From Deltaproteobacteria bacterium (lineage in GTDB: Bacteria; Desulfobacterota; Desulfobacteria; Desulfobacterales; Desulfosalsimonadaceae): a stretch of DNA of 38,946 nt. The notes under the pieces were generated by a model, which had not been told where the DNA came from, did no database searches, and was given only the letters and a program-made list of their open reading frames with translations. The translations under genes were made by a program, and so were the position numbers. The stretch is from the NCBI GenBank assembly GCA_013151835.1, contig JAADHK010000140.1, positions 1 to 38,946 on the forward strand. The letters are read 5' to 3'. Shown here piece by piece: positions 6,881 to 16,905 of this stretch (the stretch's first letter is position 1; every line of letters begins with the position of its first letter).

Positions 6881-7918
6881 CTATGATACGGATACGGGCT
6901 CAATTCCGAGATGCGAAAATGCCTCAGCCGATGCCTTTCGTCCCGAAGATGTCCGCATGATGAGCCCGATTTTAAGGAGATAGGGTTCAACTACGTCCAC
7001 CAGCGTATCGGTCTCCTCCTGGAGGGTGGCAGCCACTGCCTCTATTCCGACGGGGCCGCCCTTATAATAGGTTATGATCGTCCTAAGATAACTCCGGTCA
7101 AGGTCTGTCAGGCCAAGCGCATCCACCCCCTCAAGTGCAAGGGCATCAATCACCGCTTTTCTGGATATAACTCCTCCGCATTTGACCTGTGCATAATCCC
7201 GCACTCTTTTTAAAAGGCGGTTGGCTATTCTGGGCGTCCCCCTTGAACGCGTGGAAAGCTCGGCCGCCCCTTGGGAATCAAGCGAAAGATTTAAAATCGT
7301 AGCCGAACGCCGTATGATCTTTTCCAGATCTTTTATAGAATAAAAATCAAGGTTTTTAAAAATTCCAAACCTGTGCCGGAGCGGGGAGGAAAGAAGCCCT
7401 ACCCGGGTTGTGGCGCCGATCATGATGAACTTTTTTAAACGGAACCTGTGGCTTCGCGCATGGAGGCCCTTATCAAAGATAAAATCAATGGAAAAATCCT
7501 CCATGGCCGGATAGAGAAGCTCTTCCACCGTCTTGGGCAGGCGGTGTATCTCATCTATAAAAAAAACATCGCCCGCTTCCAGGTGCGTGAGAAGGCCGAT
7601 CAAATCCCCGCCCTTTTCCAGGGCCGGACCTGAGGTGACAACGAGTTTCCCACCCATCTCGTTTGCGATGATATGCGCCAGAGTAGTCTTGCCCAGGCCC
7701 GGAGGGCCGTGAAAAAGAACATGGTCAAGCGGTTCCTTTCTCATCTGCGCCGCCTTGATGGCGATCTCTATGGCCTCAATCGTGTCGGGCTGTCCGATAT
7801 ATTCAGCCAGGCTTGTCGGCCGCAGGGATATAATTTCCGGTTCATGGTCTTCCGGAAGGGATGAACTCGTCAATACCCCCTGGCTGTAGGATGAAAATTT
7901 CAGGCCGCCGTCACTCAT
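6881..7918 (-). CDS. ruvB: Holliday junction branch migration helicase RuvB
   Basis: The AAA+ motor of the RuvAB branch-migration complex, 345 aa from the ATG at 7918. Walker A is GPPGLGKT (71-78), Walker B is FFIDEIHRL (about 120-127) and sensor 1 is GATTRVG (about 169-174). The C-terminal winged helix contains [19 protein letters not shown]. This start overlaps the ruvA stop by eight bases and gives the normal RuvB N-terminus; the frame is open ten codons further upstream. Residues 1-30 form a slightly longer leader than in E. coli. Co-expression with ruvC and ruvA matches its function in resolving recombination intermediates. Confidence 0.97.
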   Translation of the reverse strand: MSDGGLKFSSYSQGVLTSSSLPEDHEPEIISLRPTSLAEYIGQPDTIEAIEIAIKAAQMRKEPLDHVLFHGPPGLGKTTLAHIIANEMGGKLVVTSGPALEKGGDLIGLLTHLEAGDVFFIDEIHRLPKTVEELLYPAMEDFSIDFIFDKGLHARSHRFRLKKFIMIGATTRVGLLSSPLRHRFGIFKNLDFYSIKDLEKIIRRSATILNLSLDSQGAAELSTRSRGTPRIANRLLKRVRDYAQVKCGGVISRKAVIDALALEGVDALGLTDLDRSYLRTIITYYKGGPVGIEAVAATLQEETDTLVDVVEPYLLKIGLIMRTSSGRKASAEAFSHLGIEPVSVS

Positions 7919-8531
7919 ATGATATCTCGCCTTTGTAAATCTCGTCAAAAAGGTCTTCCGGGTTTGACAAAAGCGGCTTGCGCTTCATGGCCGCGTCAAC
8001 CATTTTGCCTGCCTCGCCCGCCGAGTGCCCGAGCTGGCTCATCAGGACATTTATCACGGTATCAACAAAATCGGGCGCCCGCGCAGTGCCATGGGATTTG
8101 CCTTCGCTGACACCGGCAAACCGGCCCATTTTACCCTTAAGCGTTGCAATAATCTTGTGAGCGGTCCGCTCCCCGATGCCGTTTAATCGTTTAAGGGTAT
8201 CTGTATCCCCTGACTCTATGGCCGCCGCAATCTCCTCAACGGCAACGGTTAAAGCCTTAACCGCCTTGAGGGGCCCTATTGCCTCCACGGAGATAAAGGC
8301 TTCGAAAAAAAATTTTTCATCTTCGTTGTTAAAGCCGATAAGCACCGGTTTTGGCTGCCTTTCAGTCTGCTGATGAAAGATATAAAGGGCCAGGCTGTCA
8401 CCGCTTTCTTTTGTTGACAACGTATCCATCACAAAGGCGGGAACCAGAACCTCGTAGCCCACATGGCTGACCAGCAGAATGATCCGGTCAGGCCCTTTTG
8501 AAAGGAGTTTTCCTTCAAGATATGCGATCAT
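7911..8531 (-). CDS. ruvA: Holliday junction DNA helicase subunit RuvA
   Basis: A 206-aa RuvA, the tetrameric junction-binding platform for RuvB. The N-terminal OB domain begins [10 protein letters not shown] and includes VGYEVLVP. The tandem helix-hairpin-helix region carries [13 protein letters not shown] and [20 protein letters not shown] flexible acidic/serine linker leads to the C-terminal RuvB-binding three-helix domain ([22 protein letters not shown]). The ATG at 8531 lies inside the end of ruvC, overlapping by 17 bases; upstream in-frame codons would add 32 residues with no family counterpart. Confidence 0.96.
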   Translation of the reverse strand: MIAYLEGKLLSKGPDRIILLVSHVGYEVLVPAFVMDTLSTKESGDSLALYIFHQQTERQPKPVLIGFNNEDEKFFFEAFISVEAIGPLKAVKALTVAVEEIAAAIESGDTDTLKRLNGIGERTAHKIIATLKGKMGRFAGVSEGKSHGTARAPDFVDTVINVLMSQLGHSAGEAGKMVDAAMKRKPLLSNPEDLFDEIYKGEISYE

Positions 8532-9012
8532 CTTCAATCCTGTAAAGCCCCACAAGTGCAAGGGCAAGCGCGTCAGACACATGATCCGGGGATAGGGGTT
8601 CGGGGTGATTAAGCCTGCTTCTGACACATGCCTCGAGCTGTTTTTTCCCGGCGCTTCCGCTCCCGGTCAGGACGGACTTGGTTTCACGGACCGTAACCTC
8701 GATAACGGGAGTTGCGGTCCGGCAACAGGCAAGGAGAATCACACCGATTACCTTGCCCAGGGTAATCCCCGATTTTGGATACCTCGCAAGGGAAAAAACA
8801 TCCTCAACAACCAGGCTATCCGGTGACTCGTCTTTTATGGTATTGACCAGAAGATCAAATATGCGGTTCAGTCTTTCGGGAAGAGGATGTCCGGCCGGAG
8901 TGCGGATCATGCCGAACGAATACCGGGAAACTAAAAGCCCGGTGCCCTCGACAATGCCCACCCCGGTTGATGCGAGCCCCGGATCGATACCGATTACTTT
9001 TATCGACGCCAT
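8515..9012 (-). CDS. ruvC: crossover junction endodeoxyribonuclease RuvC
   Basis: The 165-aa Holliday junction resolvase. The RNase-H-like catalytic acids are visible: D10 in VIGIDPGLASTG, E70 in LVVEDVF, and D143/D147 in the SPDHVSDALALAL block. Length is typical. Its ATG follows the cpoB stop codon directly (TAAATG), and its own end overlaps ruvA, so translation of ruvC-ruvA-ruvB is tightly coupled behind the tol-pal genes. Confidence 0.96.
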   Translation of the reverse strand: MASIKVIGIDPGLASTGVGIVEGTGLLVSRYSFGMIRTPAGHPLPERLNRIFDLLVNTIKDESPDSLVVEDVFSLARYPKSGITLGKVIGVILLACCRTATPVIEVTVRETKSVLTGSGSAGKKQLEACVRSRLNHPEPLSPDHVSDALALALVGLYRIEDDRIS

Positions 9013-9858
9013 TTATTGGGTCTCGGCGATCTTGTGCCTGGCAGCCTTGGCCTCGTTGCTATCCGGAAACTTCTGGATCAGCTCTTTTAAGATAAGACGG
9101 GCGTTTGCGTTTTCACCCAGCTTGGAAAAGGCGATCCCCTGTTTCAGGTAGGCTGCCGCGACCTTGTTCCCTTTCGGGTAAGACTTTATCACGTCTTCAT
9201 ATTCGAGGATCGCCTTTTCATACCATTTTTCGGAAAAATAGATTTCACCCGTCCAGAAACGGGCATTGTCCGCCTTGTCCGATTTGGGATATTTCTTAAG
9301 AAAGGTCTGGAGGCCTTCAAGGGCGGTTTCCATGCCCCCTCTGGAGTACGCCTGCATCGAAACTTCGTAGAGTTCGTCTTCGGAAAGCGAATTGATATCC
9401 TTTTTCCCGGGGAGACTCGACTCCACCCGGGCCTTGAATTTATCAATGGCTTCAAGACCCATGTACGTTTCAAGCCTGCCGAGCCTTTTATCATGAAAGG
9501 AAAGGGACTCATCGTGATTCTTCAACCGATCTTCCACGCCCTTAAGCTCTTTATTTATAGCCGCCATATCAGAACCCACACGGTGCTCGATTTCCTCGTA
9601 ACCACCCTTCAACGACCGGACCTCGTTTCTCAAGCGGTCAAACTCGGCATCCTGGCCGGCAAACTCTCCCCTTAAATCGAAATTTTTCTCGTTTTGGGAA
9701 GCAAGACTTTTTTCCATGGTGCTGAGCCGAAAAACAAGGTCTGCATTTTGCTTTTTTACCGCAGCAATGCGTGCATCCACACGCTCTATATCAGACGTTG
9801 TGGCACACCCCGGGAAAAAAAACACGCCAATGATAAAGACTAAAAAAAACTTTCGCAT
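9013..9858 (-). CDS. cpoB: Tol-Pal system TPR protein CpoB/YbgF, lipoprotein form
   Basis: A 281-aa periplasmic Tol-associated protein. The N-terminus MRKFFLVFIIGVFFFPGC ends in a lipobox-like FPGC, so it is probably lipid-anchored, unlike the soluble E. coli YbgF. A long coiled coil (about residues 25-130) follows, then the C-terminal TPR domain with repeats such as YEVSMQAYSRGGMETALEGLQ, GEIYFSEKWYEKAILEYEDV and GIAFSKLGENANARLILKEL. CpoB coordinates Tol with peptidoglycan synthesis at constriction. The ATG at 9858 is chosen because it places the signal peptide at the N-terminus; its ribosome-binding site (GGCGGG) is weak. It lies 63 bp after pal. Confidence 0.92.
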   Translation of the reverse strand: MRKFFLVFIIGVFFFPGCATTSDIERVDARIAAVKKQNADLVFRLSTMEKSLASQNEKNFDLRGEFAGQDAEFDRLRNEVRSLKGGYEEIEHRVGSDMAAINKELKGVEDRLKNHDESLSFHDKRLGRLETYMGLEAIDKFKARVESSLPGKKDINSLSEDELYEVSMQAYSRGGMETALEGLQTFLKKYPKSDKADNARFWTGEIYFSEKWYEKAILEYEDVIKSYPKGNKVAAAYLKQGIAFSKLGENANARLILKELIQKFPDSNEAKAARHKIAETQ

Positions 9859-9921
9859 TAAACCCGCCCTGTTGATTTTGTAAAGGCATATGTATACACC
9901 GGACACGACCTGTAAAAACCC

Positions 9922-10533
9922 TTACCGGACGGCAAATTCGACCCTGCGATTTTTGGCCCATGCATCCTCGTTATGTCCGGGATCGACCGGCCTCTCCTCG
10001 CCGTAGCTTATTGTCATCATCCGGCCTGCATCAATACCCGCCTTTGCGAGAAAAGACTTGACGCTTTCCGCCCGCCGGGCACCAAGAGCGAGGTTATATT
10101 CATCGGTTCCCCTCTCATCGCAATAACCTTCAATAATAATAGAAACATCTGGATTTGAGCGTAACCAGCGAGCCTGATCCTTTAAAACACCTATGGCATC
10201 ATATCGCAGGGCTGCGTCATCAAAATCAAAATAAAGTTTTTTTGCTAAAAAAGCCTCGCGTGCGACAGTAGCAGCAGCCTGGGAACCTGCCGTCTTTCCG
10301 GAAACACCTTGCGTTGCGGCCCGCGCGCCTGATGAAAGATTTTCCTCGCCGATTCCGGAAGCCGCACCCTGTACAACACCCTGACCTGTTCCGGCGGCTC
10401 CGGTAACAGCCGCACCCTGCTGCCCTTCAGACATGGGAGATTCAGGCATGCGTTTCTTGCAGGAAACCGGGAATAAGAGGCTTGCGAACAAAAAGACAAA
10501 CAAACAAATTTTAATCGCTTTTTTGACTGACAT
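9922..10533 (-). CDS. pal: peptidoglycan-associated lipoprotein Pal
   Basis: A 203-aa outer-membrane lipoprotein. The signal peptide ends FPVSC, giving an acylated cysteine at about residue 25. A low-complexity Gly/Ala/Ser/Gln linker (about 35-90) leads to an OmpA-like domain: LYFDFDDAALRYDA, IIIEGYCDERGTDEYNLALGARRAESV and SYGEERPVDPGHNEDAWAKNRRVEF. These contain the diaminopimelate-contacting aspartate and arginine positions of the family. An AAGGAGA ribosome-binding site precedes the ATG. It lies 18 bp after tolB. The linker is longer than in E. coli Pal. Confidence 0.96.
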   Translation of the reverse strand: MSVKKAIKICLFVFLFASLLFPVSCKKRMPESPMSEGQQGAAVTGAAGTGQGVVQGAASGIGEENLSSGARAATQGVSGKTAGSQAAATVAREAFLAKKLYFDFDDAALRYDAIGVLKDQARWLRSNPDVSIIIEGYCDERGTDEYNLALGARRAESVKSFLAKAGIDAGRMMTISYGEERPVDPGHNEDAWAKNRRVEFAVR

Positions 10534-10551
10534 AATATTCTCCTTAACATT

Positions 10552-11898
10552 TCAATTAAAATGATCTATTTCAGGCGACCACGCCGGAAGACTCTGCTCA
10601 CCTGGCATATCAAGCAAAAGCCGCTGATCGGTGCCTGACGCAGTCATCACATAAAGGGACCGTTTCCCGTCACGGTTGGAGGAAAAAACAACCAGGCTTC
10701 CATCCGGTGAAAATGACGGCGACTCGTTATTTCCCGCATCATGGGTCAGCCGTGAAATTTTTCCGGTTTTCACCTCCGCCATAAAAATATCCGTGTGCCC
10801 CTTTTCCATCCCGCAATATGCAATTGTTTTGCCTGCGGGCGACCAGTCCGGCTGTGTATTATAGTTGCCTTTGTAGGTCAGCCGGGAAACCTCGCGGGTA
10901 TTCATGTCCATAACATAAACCTGTGGGGAACCCGAACGGTTTGAAACAAAGGCCATGCGATCGCCATCCGGGGAAAAGGAGGGGGATACATCCACTCCCC
11001 AACTGCTGGTCAGTCTTTTATCAACTTTTCCGGATGCGGTCAAAAGATAAATATCCTCATCGCCTTCAAAAGAAAGCGTAGCAGCCATTTTATCCGATCC
11101 GGGAACCCATGTGGGAGTGATGTTTATCCCTTTAAAAGATATTGTGTTCTCGCTTTGTTTTTCCATATTCCGCACAAAAATATCCGGCTTGCCGTTTTTA
11201 TATGATGTGTACGCAAGGGACCGGCCATCGACTGACCATGCGGGAAAAAGATTTATCCCGCTTGCGGGAATCACCTGCTTCACATTTGCGCCATCAAAAT
11301 CACAGGAAAAGATGCCTTTTCCATCGGGTCCCGCTGAAACAAAGGCGATCCGGCTGTTAAACACCCCTTTTTTTCCGGTAAGCCGGAAAACGACTTCCGA
11401 GCAAAACCTCAGGGCCATATCGCGCTCCTTTGAAAGAGACCCCGTATAGCGTTTCCCCATGAGCAGTCGGCCGGAAAAAGGATCGAATAGACGCATTTCC
11501 ATCTTTAGAAGCCCATTTTTGACGCTTATTCCGCCGGTTATCAGGAGTTCGGCCCCTATATCGGACCAGTTCTTAAAATTTATATCTTCGGCCGCGATCC
11601 CTTTTTCTTTGGGTTGTTCCAGAAAAGATGCACGGTCCATCAATTTAAAATATCCCGTGAAGGCAAGCGCCTTGCTGACTTCATCACCACTCGCCACCGC
11701 CAGCTTCCCTGTTTGCACATCCGATTCCATTGGCACAAATTCAGGAACGGCAATAGGTATCTTCCGTATAAAAGGATTGCTGATATTGATATAATCATAA
11801 TCGGCATACACCGTCCGCACAGGGGAAAAAAGCATGAAGGCAAGTACCTGCATAGCAATAAAGGCCGCAAAAACAAAGCGTTGTTCAAATTTTATCAT
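10552..11898 (-). CDS. tolB: Tol-Pal translocation protein TolB
   Basis: A 448-aa periplasmic protein. A signal peptide (about 1-32, ending TVYA) is followed by the alpha/beta N-terminal domain (KIPIAVPEFVPM; WSDIGAELLITGGISV) and a six-bladed PD40-type propeller. The blades show repeated patterns such as PAWSVDGRSLAYTSYKNGKPDI, PSFSPDGDRMAFVSNRSGSPQ and PSFSPDGSLVVFSSNRDGKRS. TolB cycles between TolA and Pal. It is separated from tolA by 252 bp that contain a 121-bp palindrome, the only sizable gap in the tol cluster. Confidence 0.97.
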   Translation of the reverse strand: MIKFEQRFVFAAFIAMQVLAFMLFSPVRTVYADYDYINISNPFIRKIPIAVPEFVPMESDVQTGKLAVASGDEVSKALAFTGYFKLMDRASFLEQPKEKGIAAEDINFKNWSDIGAELLITGGISVKNGLLKMEMRLFDPFSGRLLMGKRYTGSLSKERDMALRFCSEVVFRLTGKKGVFNSRIAFVSAGPDGKGIFSCDFDGANVKQVIPASGINLFPAWSVDGRSLAYTSYKNGKPDIFVRNMEKQSENTISFKGINITPTWVPGSDKMAATLSFEGDEDIYLLTASGKVDKRLTSSWGVDVSPSFSPDGDRMAFVSNRSGSPQVYVMDMNTREVSRLTYKGNYNTQPDWSPAGKTIAYCGMEKGHTDIFMAEVKTGKISRLTHDAGNNESPSFSPDGSLVVFSSNRDGKRSLYVMTASGTDQRLLLDMPGEQSLPAWSPEIDHFN

Positions 11899-12023
11899 CT
11901 ACCGCTTCCCATAATATGTGAAAAAGTTCTAAACAAAACATTGATGCACTTATAAAAAGTCGGGCATTTTGCCGTTTTTCTAACAAAAAGGTGATCACTA
12001 TCCCGACTAAAACTCGGATCTAA

Positions 12024-12144
12024 GGGCTCGTAAAAAGCTCCGTATGCAAGGCGCGCTGCCAGCGAAAGGTCGAAGGCGTACTTTTCGTACGTTGAGGCCT
12101 TTCGCTGGCCGCGCAACGCCGCAGACGGAGCTTTTTACGAGCCC
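12024..12144. repeat. 121-bp long palindromic repeat between tolA and tolB
   Basis: The outer arms are perfect 20-bp inverted copies: GGGCTCGTAAAAAGCTCCGT (12024-12043) and its complement at 12125-12144. Inside are imperfect complementary blocks (GCCAGCGAAAGG and CCTTTCGCTGGC) and a central CGTAC-TTTTC-GTACG hairpin, so nearly the whole element folds into one long stem. It starts seven bases past the tolA stop codon. It encodes no protein I would trust; a short minus ORF across it is a by-product of the repeat. I believe similar elements recur in Desulfobacterales genomes, which would make it a REP/MITE-like family, but only one copy is in this window. Confidence 0.85.
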
Positions 12145-12150
12145 GTCTCA

Positions 12151-12990
12151 TCATCGCGTCAGGCCGGCAGGGGTAAATCCAAGCACCAGATGATAATAGG
12201 GGATGCCCGCCGGCAGCGGGGGCAGAAAATTCACCTTCATAACCGTCCGTTTAGCAGTCTCGTCTAAATATGAATTACCCGAGCGTTTGTCAAACCACAC
12301 ATCGGTTATCCTGCCGTCGGGCAGTACCTTGATCATCAGCCGGCTCTCCATTCCGCTCGTGTCTCCCGCAAGCTTATCCGAAAACACCCAGTTCCTCGAC
12401 ATTATGTCCTTCACAACAGTCTGGTACACCTGCATCCTGGAGAGGTCCGCTTCCTTAAGATTCCCGGGATTTACGGCAGCCAGCCTGCGTACGGCATCAC
12501 TGAAATCCTCTTTGCCCACATCATCCTTCAAACGGTTGATGCGGTCGAGTACGGACTTCGGCCGATCGGTTTCGGCTTTTTTTTCAATCTTTTTTACCGC
12601 ATCTGCGATAATCTTTTTCGGGTGAAACGTCCTTGACTTCAATGATTTTTTTAGTTTTTTAACAACGGGTTTCGAAAATGCCGGCTTTTCGGTCTTTAAG
12701 GCTCTCAGGGGCTTTTCAATTCTTTTTTTTATCTTAAGCGGCTCGATTTTTTCGGGTTTTTCCTTTATGGCTGGCGGAGCCGGCAGTTCCGGGTTAAAGG
12801 CAACTAGATCGATTTTTATGGCCTGCGGCACGGGCTGTACAACGGCTGTGACATCCATTGTGGGGGGGGAAAAAAGAATAATCGCGACAACCAGAATGTG
12901 GAGAACAAACGAAAATGTGAAAAATCCGGCCCAGGTTTTTACCGGTTTTTCGGGCAAATAGTAAATGACAGGTTCTGGCTGTTTTGCCAT
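12151..12990 (-). CDS. tolA: TolA/TonB-family energy-transducing protein
   Basis: A 279-aa inner-membrane protein. One transmembrane helix (about residues 18-42) precedes a Pro/Lys/Glu-rich extended domain (about 65-150) that can span the periplasm. The C-terminal domain (about 190-279) has the TonB/TolA fold pattern SRLMIKVLPDGRITDVWFDKRSGNSYLDETAKRTV (read in sequence blocks) and ends FLPPLPAGIPYYHLVLGFTP. Position after tolQ-tolR and before tolB-pal favours TolA. Because no separate tonB/exbBD set is present here, it might also serve TonB receptors; that is inference. It lies 19 bp after tolR. Confidence 0.9.
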   Translation of the reverse strand: MAKQPEPVIYYLPEKPVKTWAGFFTFSFVLHILVVAIILFSPPTMDVTAVVQPVPQAIKIDLVAFNPELPAPPAIKEKPEKIEPLKIKKRIEKPLRALKTEKPAFSKPVVKKLKKSLKSRTFHPKKIIADAVKKIEKKAETDRPKSVLDRINRLKDDVGKEDFSDAVRRLAAVNPGNLKEADLSRMQVYQTVVKDIMSRNWVFSDKLAGDTSGMESRLMIKVLPDGRITDVWFDKRSGNSYLDETAKRTVMKVNFLPPLPAGIPYYHLVLGFTPAGLTR

Positions 12991-13009
12991 CTTGTACCCG
13001 TCCGAAGGA

Positions 13010-13435
13010 TCAGTGAATGGGTTTGCCGGATTTTACCGGTTCGGTGACAACGCCGAGATGCTCCACACCGGCGGCCTTTATCTGCGCCATTGCTTCAACT
13101 ACCCGGCCATAGGCGACATTTTTATCCGCCTTTAAAAAGACTTCACGGGATGACCGGTTTTCAAAAATTTTTTTGAGCTTGTCTCCCAGCGTATCCAAAT
13201 CGACTTTCACATCATTGATATGCACTTTCCCGGTCCTGTCCACGCTCACCACCAGGGGTTCCTGCTCGGCCTGGAGCCTGTCAACGCTCCCGGTTTCAGG
13301 CAGGGCCACATCGACTCCCTGTACCATCATAGGGGCCGTAACCATGAAAATAATAAGTAATACAAGCATGACATCCACAAAAGGAGTCACGTTTATATCG
13401 GATATCAGGGAGCCGCGCCCAAGGTCTGAAATCAT
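13010..13435 (-). CDS. tolR: TolR/ExbD-family biopolymer transport protein
   Basis: A 141-aa protein with one N-terminal transmembrane helix. The segment ISDINVTPFVDVMLVLLIIFMV holds the conserved aspartate in the membrane that couples the proton-motive force (D in PFVDVMLVL). The periplasmic part includes VALPETGS and ends with the ExbD-like KADKNVAYGRVVEAMAQIKAAG. It starts two bases after tolQ, with GAGG as ribosome-binding site, indicating coupled synthesis of the TolQ-TolR motor. Confidence 0.95.
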   Translation of the reverse strand: MISDLGRGSLISDINVTPFVDVMLVLLIIFMVTAPMMVQGVDVALPETGSVDRLQAEQEPLVVSVDRTGKVHINDVKVDLDTLGDKLKKIFENRSSREVFLKADKNVAYGRVVEAMAQIKAAGVEHLGVVTEPVKSGKPIH

Positions 13436-13437
13436 GA

Positions 13438-14160
13438 TTAAGCCTCTTTTCCCGCCAAGGAGTCGCTCTGTATGATATTTAAAAAATCGGAAGAAAAGCT
13501 TTCCATTTCGGATTCTATGACGCGGATCTTCTGGCTGAAGTAGTTAAACGCGATAACTGCGGGTATTGCCACGGCAAGACCTGCCGCCGTGGCCACAAGC
13601 GCCTCTGATATGCCCGGAGCCACTGCGGCAAGGCTTGTTACTCCTCTTTTATAGGCAATGCCGTGGAATGAATGCATTATCCCCCATACCGTTCCAAACA
13701 GGCCGATAAACGGGGCTATATTGCCGGTTGTGGCCAAAAACGGGACGAGCTGGATCATCCGGACACTCTCCATGGTGCTCGCCCTGGACAGCGCCCGTTT
13801 GAGGTTGGCCATGCCCGCAAACCGGTCATCTGCAGCAATTCCACCAGACTCAGTGCGTGAATTGGCCCGGCCCGAGCGGTTCAGCTTTCGCAATTCCATG
13901 AAGGCAACCCTGAAAACCCTGGCTACCGGGCTGTATTTAAGCGCCTTGGCCTTTGAAAACGAACCGGCGAAATCACGGGTCTTCCAGAAATACTCGATAA
14001 AAAAGGCCGACTCCGAATATGCCTTTTGTATTTGAAAAAACTTGACGAAAATAATGGCCCAGGTGGCCACTGAAAAAAGAAAGAGTATAAGGATGACAAA
14101 CTGAACCATGGCACCGGCATGCAGGACCATTTGGATAACATTGAGATTCTCTGGATTCAT
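13438..14160 (-). CDS. tolQ: TolQ/ExbB-family proton channel protein
   Basis: A 240-aa inner-membrane protein of the MotA/TolQ/ExbB family with three predicted transmembrane segments: about 17-38 (FVILILFLFSVATWAIIFV), about 140-160 (LVPFLATTGNIAPFIGLFGT) and about 175-200 (SEALVATAAGLAVAIPAVIAF). The last two contain the family's conserved channel residues (T and P positions). TolQ with TolR forms the proton-driven motor for TolA. First gene of the tol-ruv cluster, about 90 bp after the promoter at 14260-14288. Confidence 0.95.
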   Translation of the reverse strand: MNPENLNVIQMVLHAGAMVQFVILILFLFSVATWAIIFVKFFQIQKAYSESAFFIEYFWKTRDFAGSFSKAKALKYSPVARVFRVAFMELRKLNRSGRANSRTESGGIAADDRFAGMANLKRALSRASTMESVRMIQLVPFLATTGNIAPFIGLFGTVWGIMHSFHGIAYKRGVTSLAAVAPGISEALVATAAGLAVAIPAVIAFNYFSQKIRVIESEMESFSSDFLNIIQSDSLAGKEA

Positions 14161-14259
14161 ACCATAAAATTCCGTTTAATTTATGGTGGTTAGATAAAAA
14201 AAACCGTTCTTTAGCATGGTTCCTTCAGGGTACTTGAAAGCTATTGCATACGTGCCATG

Positions 14260-14288
14260 AAAGTAGCCGACAGCATGCCGAGTGTCAA
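14260..14288 (-). promoter_or_regulatory. promoter of the tol-pal-ruv cluster
   Basis: A perfect TTGACA on the minus strand (14288-14283), 17 bp, then TACTTT (14265-14260). It is just downstream of the groEL terminator and upstream of tolQ. The -10 matches only three of six positions, so the call leans on the -35, the spacing and the location. Confidence 0.5.
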
Positions 14289-14317
14289 GTAGAATGGGCA
14301 TGGCAAAACGCCCACAT

Positions 14318-14357
14318 AAAAAAACCGTCCCGGCGCATTAATTACGCAGGGACGGTT
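14318..14357 (-). terminator. terminator of the groES-groEL operon
   Basis: On the minus strand AACCGTCCC (14357-14349) pairs with GGGACGGTT (14331-14323) and continues into a run of T residues ending at 14318. A smaller GCG/CGC pairing sits within the loop. It lies about 40 bp past the groEL stop, an ideal intrinsic terminator. Confidence 0.9.
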
Positions 14358-14395
14358 CTTTAATTTAAAATAAAACAACGGGCCTTAAATAGTAT

Positions 14396-16075
<1,680 letters not shown>

Positions 16076-16090
16076 TTATTTTTCTTTAAT

Positions 16091-16381
16091 TTATTTTTCA
16101 ATAATCCCCAGGACATCATCCTCGCGCATCACAAGGTGTTCCTCATCATTTATCTTAACCTCGGTGCCGCCATACTTTGCAAACAGAACACGATCACCCT
16201 TCTTGACCTGGAGGGCAATACGCTTGCCGTCATCGTTCATTTTCCCGTCACCGACTGCGATGACTTCACCCTGGGCCGGTTTCTCCTTTGCGCTGTCCGG
16301 AATAATGATTCCGCCCTTTGTCTTGGTTTCCTCTTCAAGACGCTTAACCAGAATCCGATCATTTAAAGGCTTAATCTTCAT
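16091..16381 (-). CDS. groS: 10-kDa co-chaperonin GroES
   Basis: A 96-aa GroES, the lid of the GroEL chamber. It begins [14 protein letters not shown], has the mobile loop [20 protein letters not shown] that contacts GroEL, and the block [16 protein letters not shown]. Normal length. AGGAG precedes the ATG by ten bases. I looked for a CIRCE inverted repeat upstream and did not find one, so HrcA control is not evident; expression probably comes from the fmdB promoter or an unseen heat-shock promoter. Confidence 0.98.
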   Translation of the reverse strand: MKIKPLNDRILVKRLEEETKTKGGIIIPDSAKEKPAQGEVIAVGDGKMNDDGKRIALQVKKGDRVLFAKYGGTEVKINDEEHLVMREDDVLGIIEK

Positions 16382-16469
16382 TGCTTGACTCTCCTTTTTT
16401 AACCAGTGTTTAAATGTTGACGACTCCGTAAAAAAAGCCGTCGTTCGTGTTTTTGGTGGATTGTACTAT

Positions 16470-16784
16470 TTAATTCTTTTTGGTTTCAGTCGATTTTTTT
16501 GAATCCGCGCCGGATTTTTTATCAGAAGTTGCCTTGTCACCAGAAGATGCCTTATCGACAGATGAATCATTCTTTTTTGGGGGCGGAGCCGAATTGCCAC
16601 CTGAACTCTTGGCATAGTCTGTTGCATACCAACCCGTCCCCTTTAAATGAAAGGTACACTGGGAGATTCGCTTATGAAGCCGCCCCTTGCATCCCGGACA
16701 GGTCACAAGGGGCTTGTCGGCGATTTTCTGTAGAATTTCATGTATGCTGCCGCATTTTTCGCATTCGTATTCATAGATAGGCAT
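16470..16784 (-). CDS. FmdB-type zinc-ribbon protein
   Basis: A 104-aa protein starting MPIYEYECEKCG, the typical FmdB/CxxC regulatory-domain opening. Two CxxC pairs (C8/C11 and C29/C32) form the predicted zinc ribbon. The basic segment HKRISQCTFHLKGTGWYATDYA is also typical of this family. The C-terminal third is low-complexity Ser/Lys/Asp/Thr and probably disordered. A GTG four codons upstream is rejected because it overlaps the AGGAG ribosome-binding site. FmdB-like proteins have no established general role. Here it heads the groES-groEL transcript, 88 bp upstream of groES. Confidence 0.9.
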   Translation of the reverse strand: MPIYEYECEKCGSIHEILQKIADKPLVTCPGCKGRLHKRISQCTFHLKGTGWYATDYAKSSGGNSAPPPKKNDSSVDKASSGDKATSDKKSGADSKKSTETKKN

Positions 16785-16833
16785 GGCTTGAAACACTCCT
16801 GTTCAATCAAACACTTTTCTTTTAAACGTCTTT

Positions 16834-16861
16834 AATATAGTTCGTGATTCCATGATGTCAA
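16834..16861 (-). promoter_or_regulatory. promoter of fmdB-groES-groEL
   Basis: Minus-strand TTGACA (16861-16856), 16 bp, then TATATT (16839-16834): six of six and five of six consensus matches. The start near 16827 gives a leader of about 40 nt. This is a sigma-70-type, not a sigma-32-type, promoter. Confidence 0.7.
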
Positions 16862-16905
16862 GGCAATGGCAACCATTTTTCCAATACAATTTTGACGACG
16901 TGTTT

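Noticed and set aside
11895-12116. 73-codon minus ORF across the tolA-tolB gap.
   Set aside because: It runs through the arms of the 121-bp palindrome; such ORFs are by-products of the repeat.
16382-16469. CIRCE (HrcA operator) upstream of groES.
   Set aside because: Neither half-site TTAGCACTC nor GAGTGCTAA is present.
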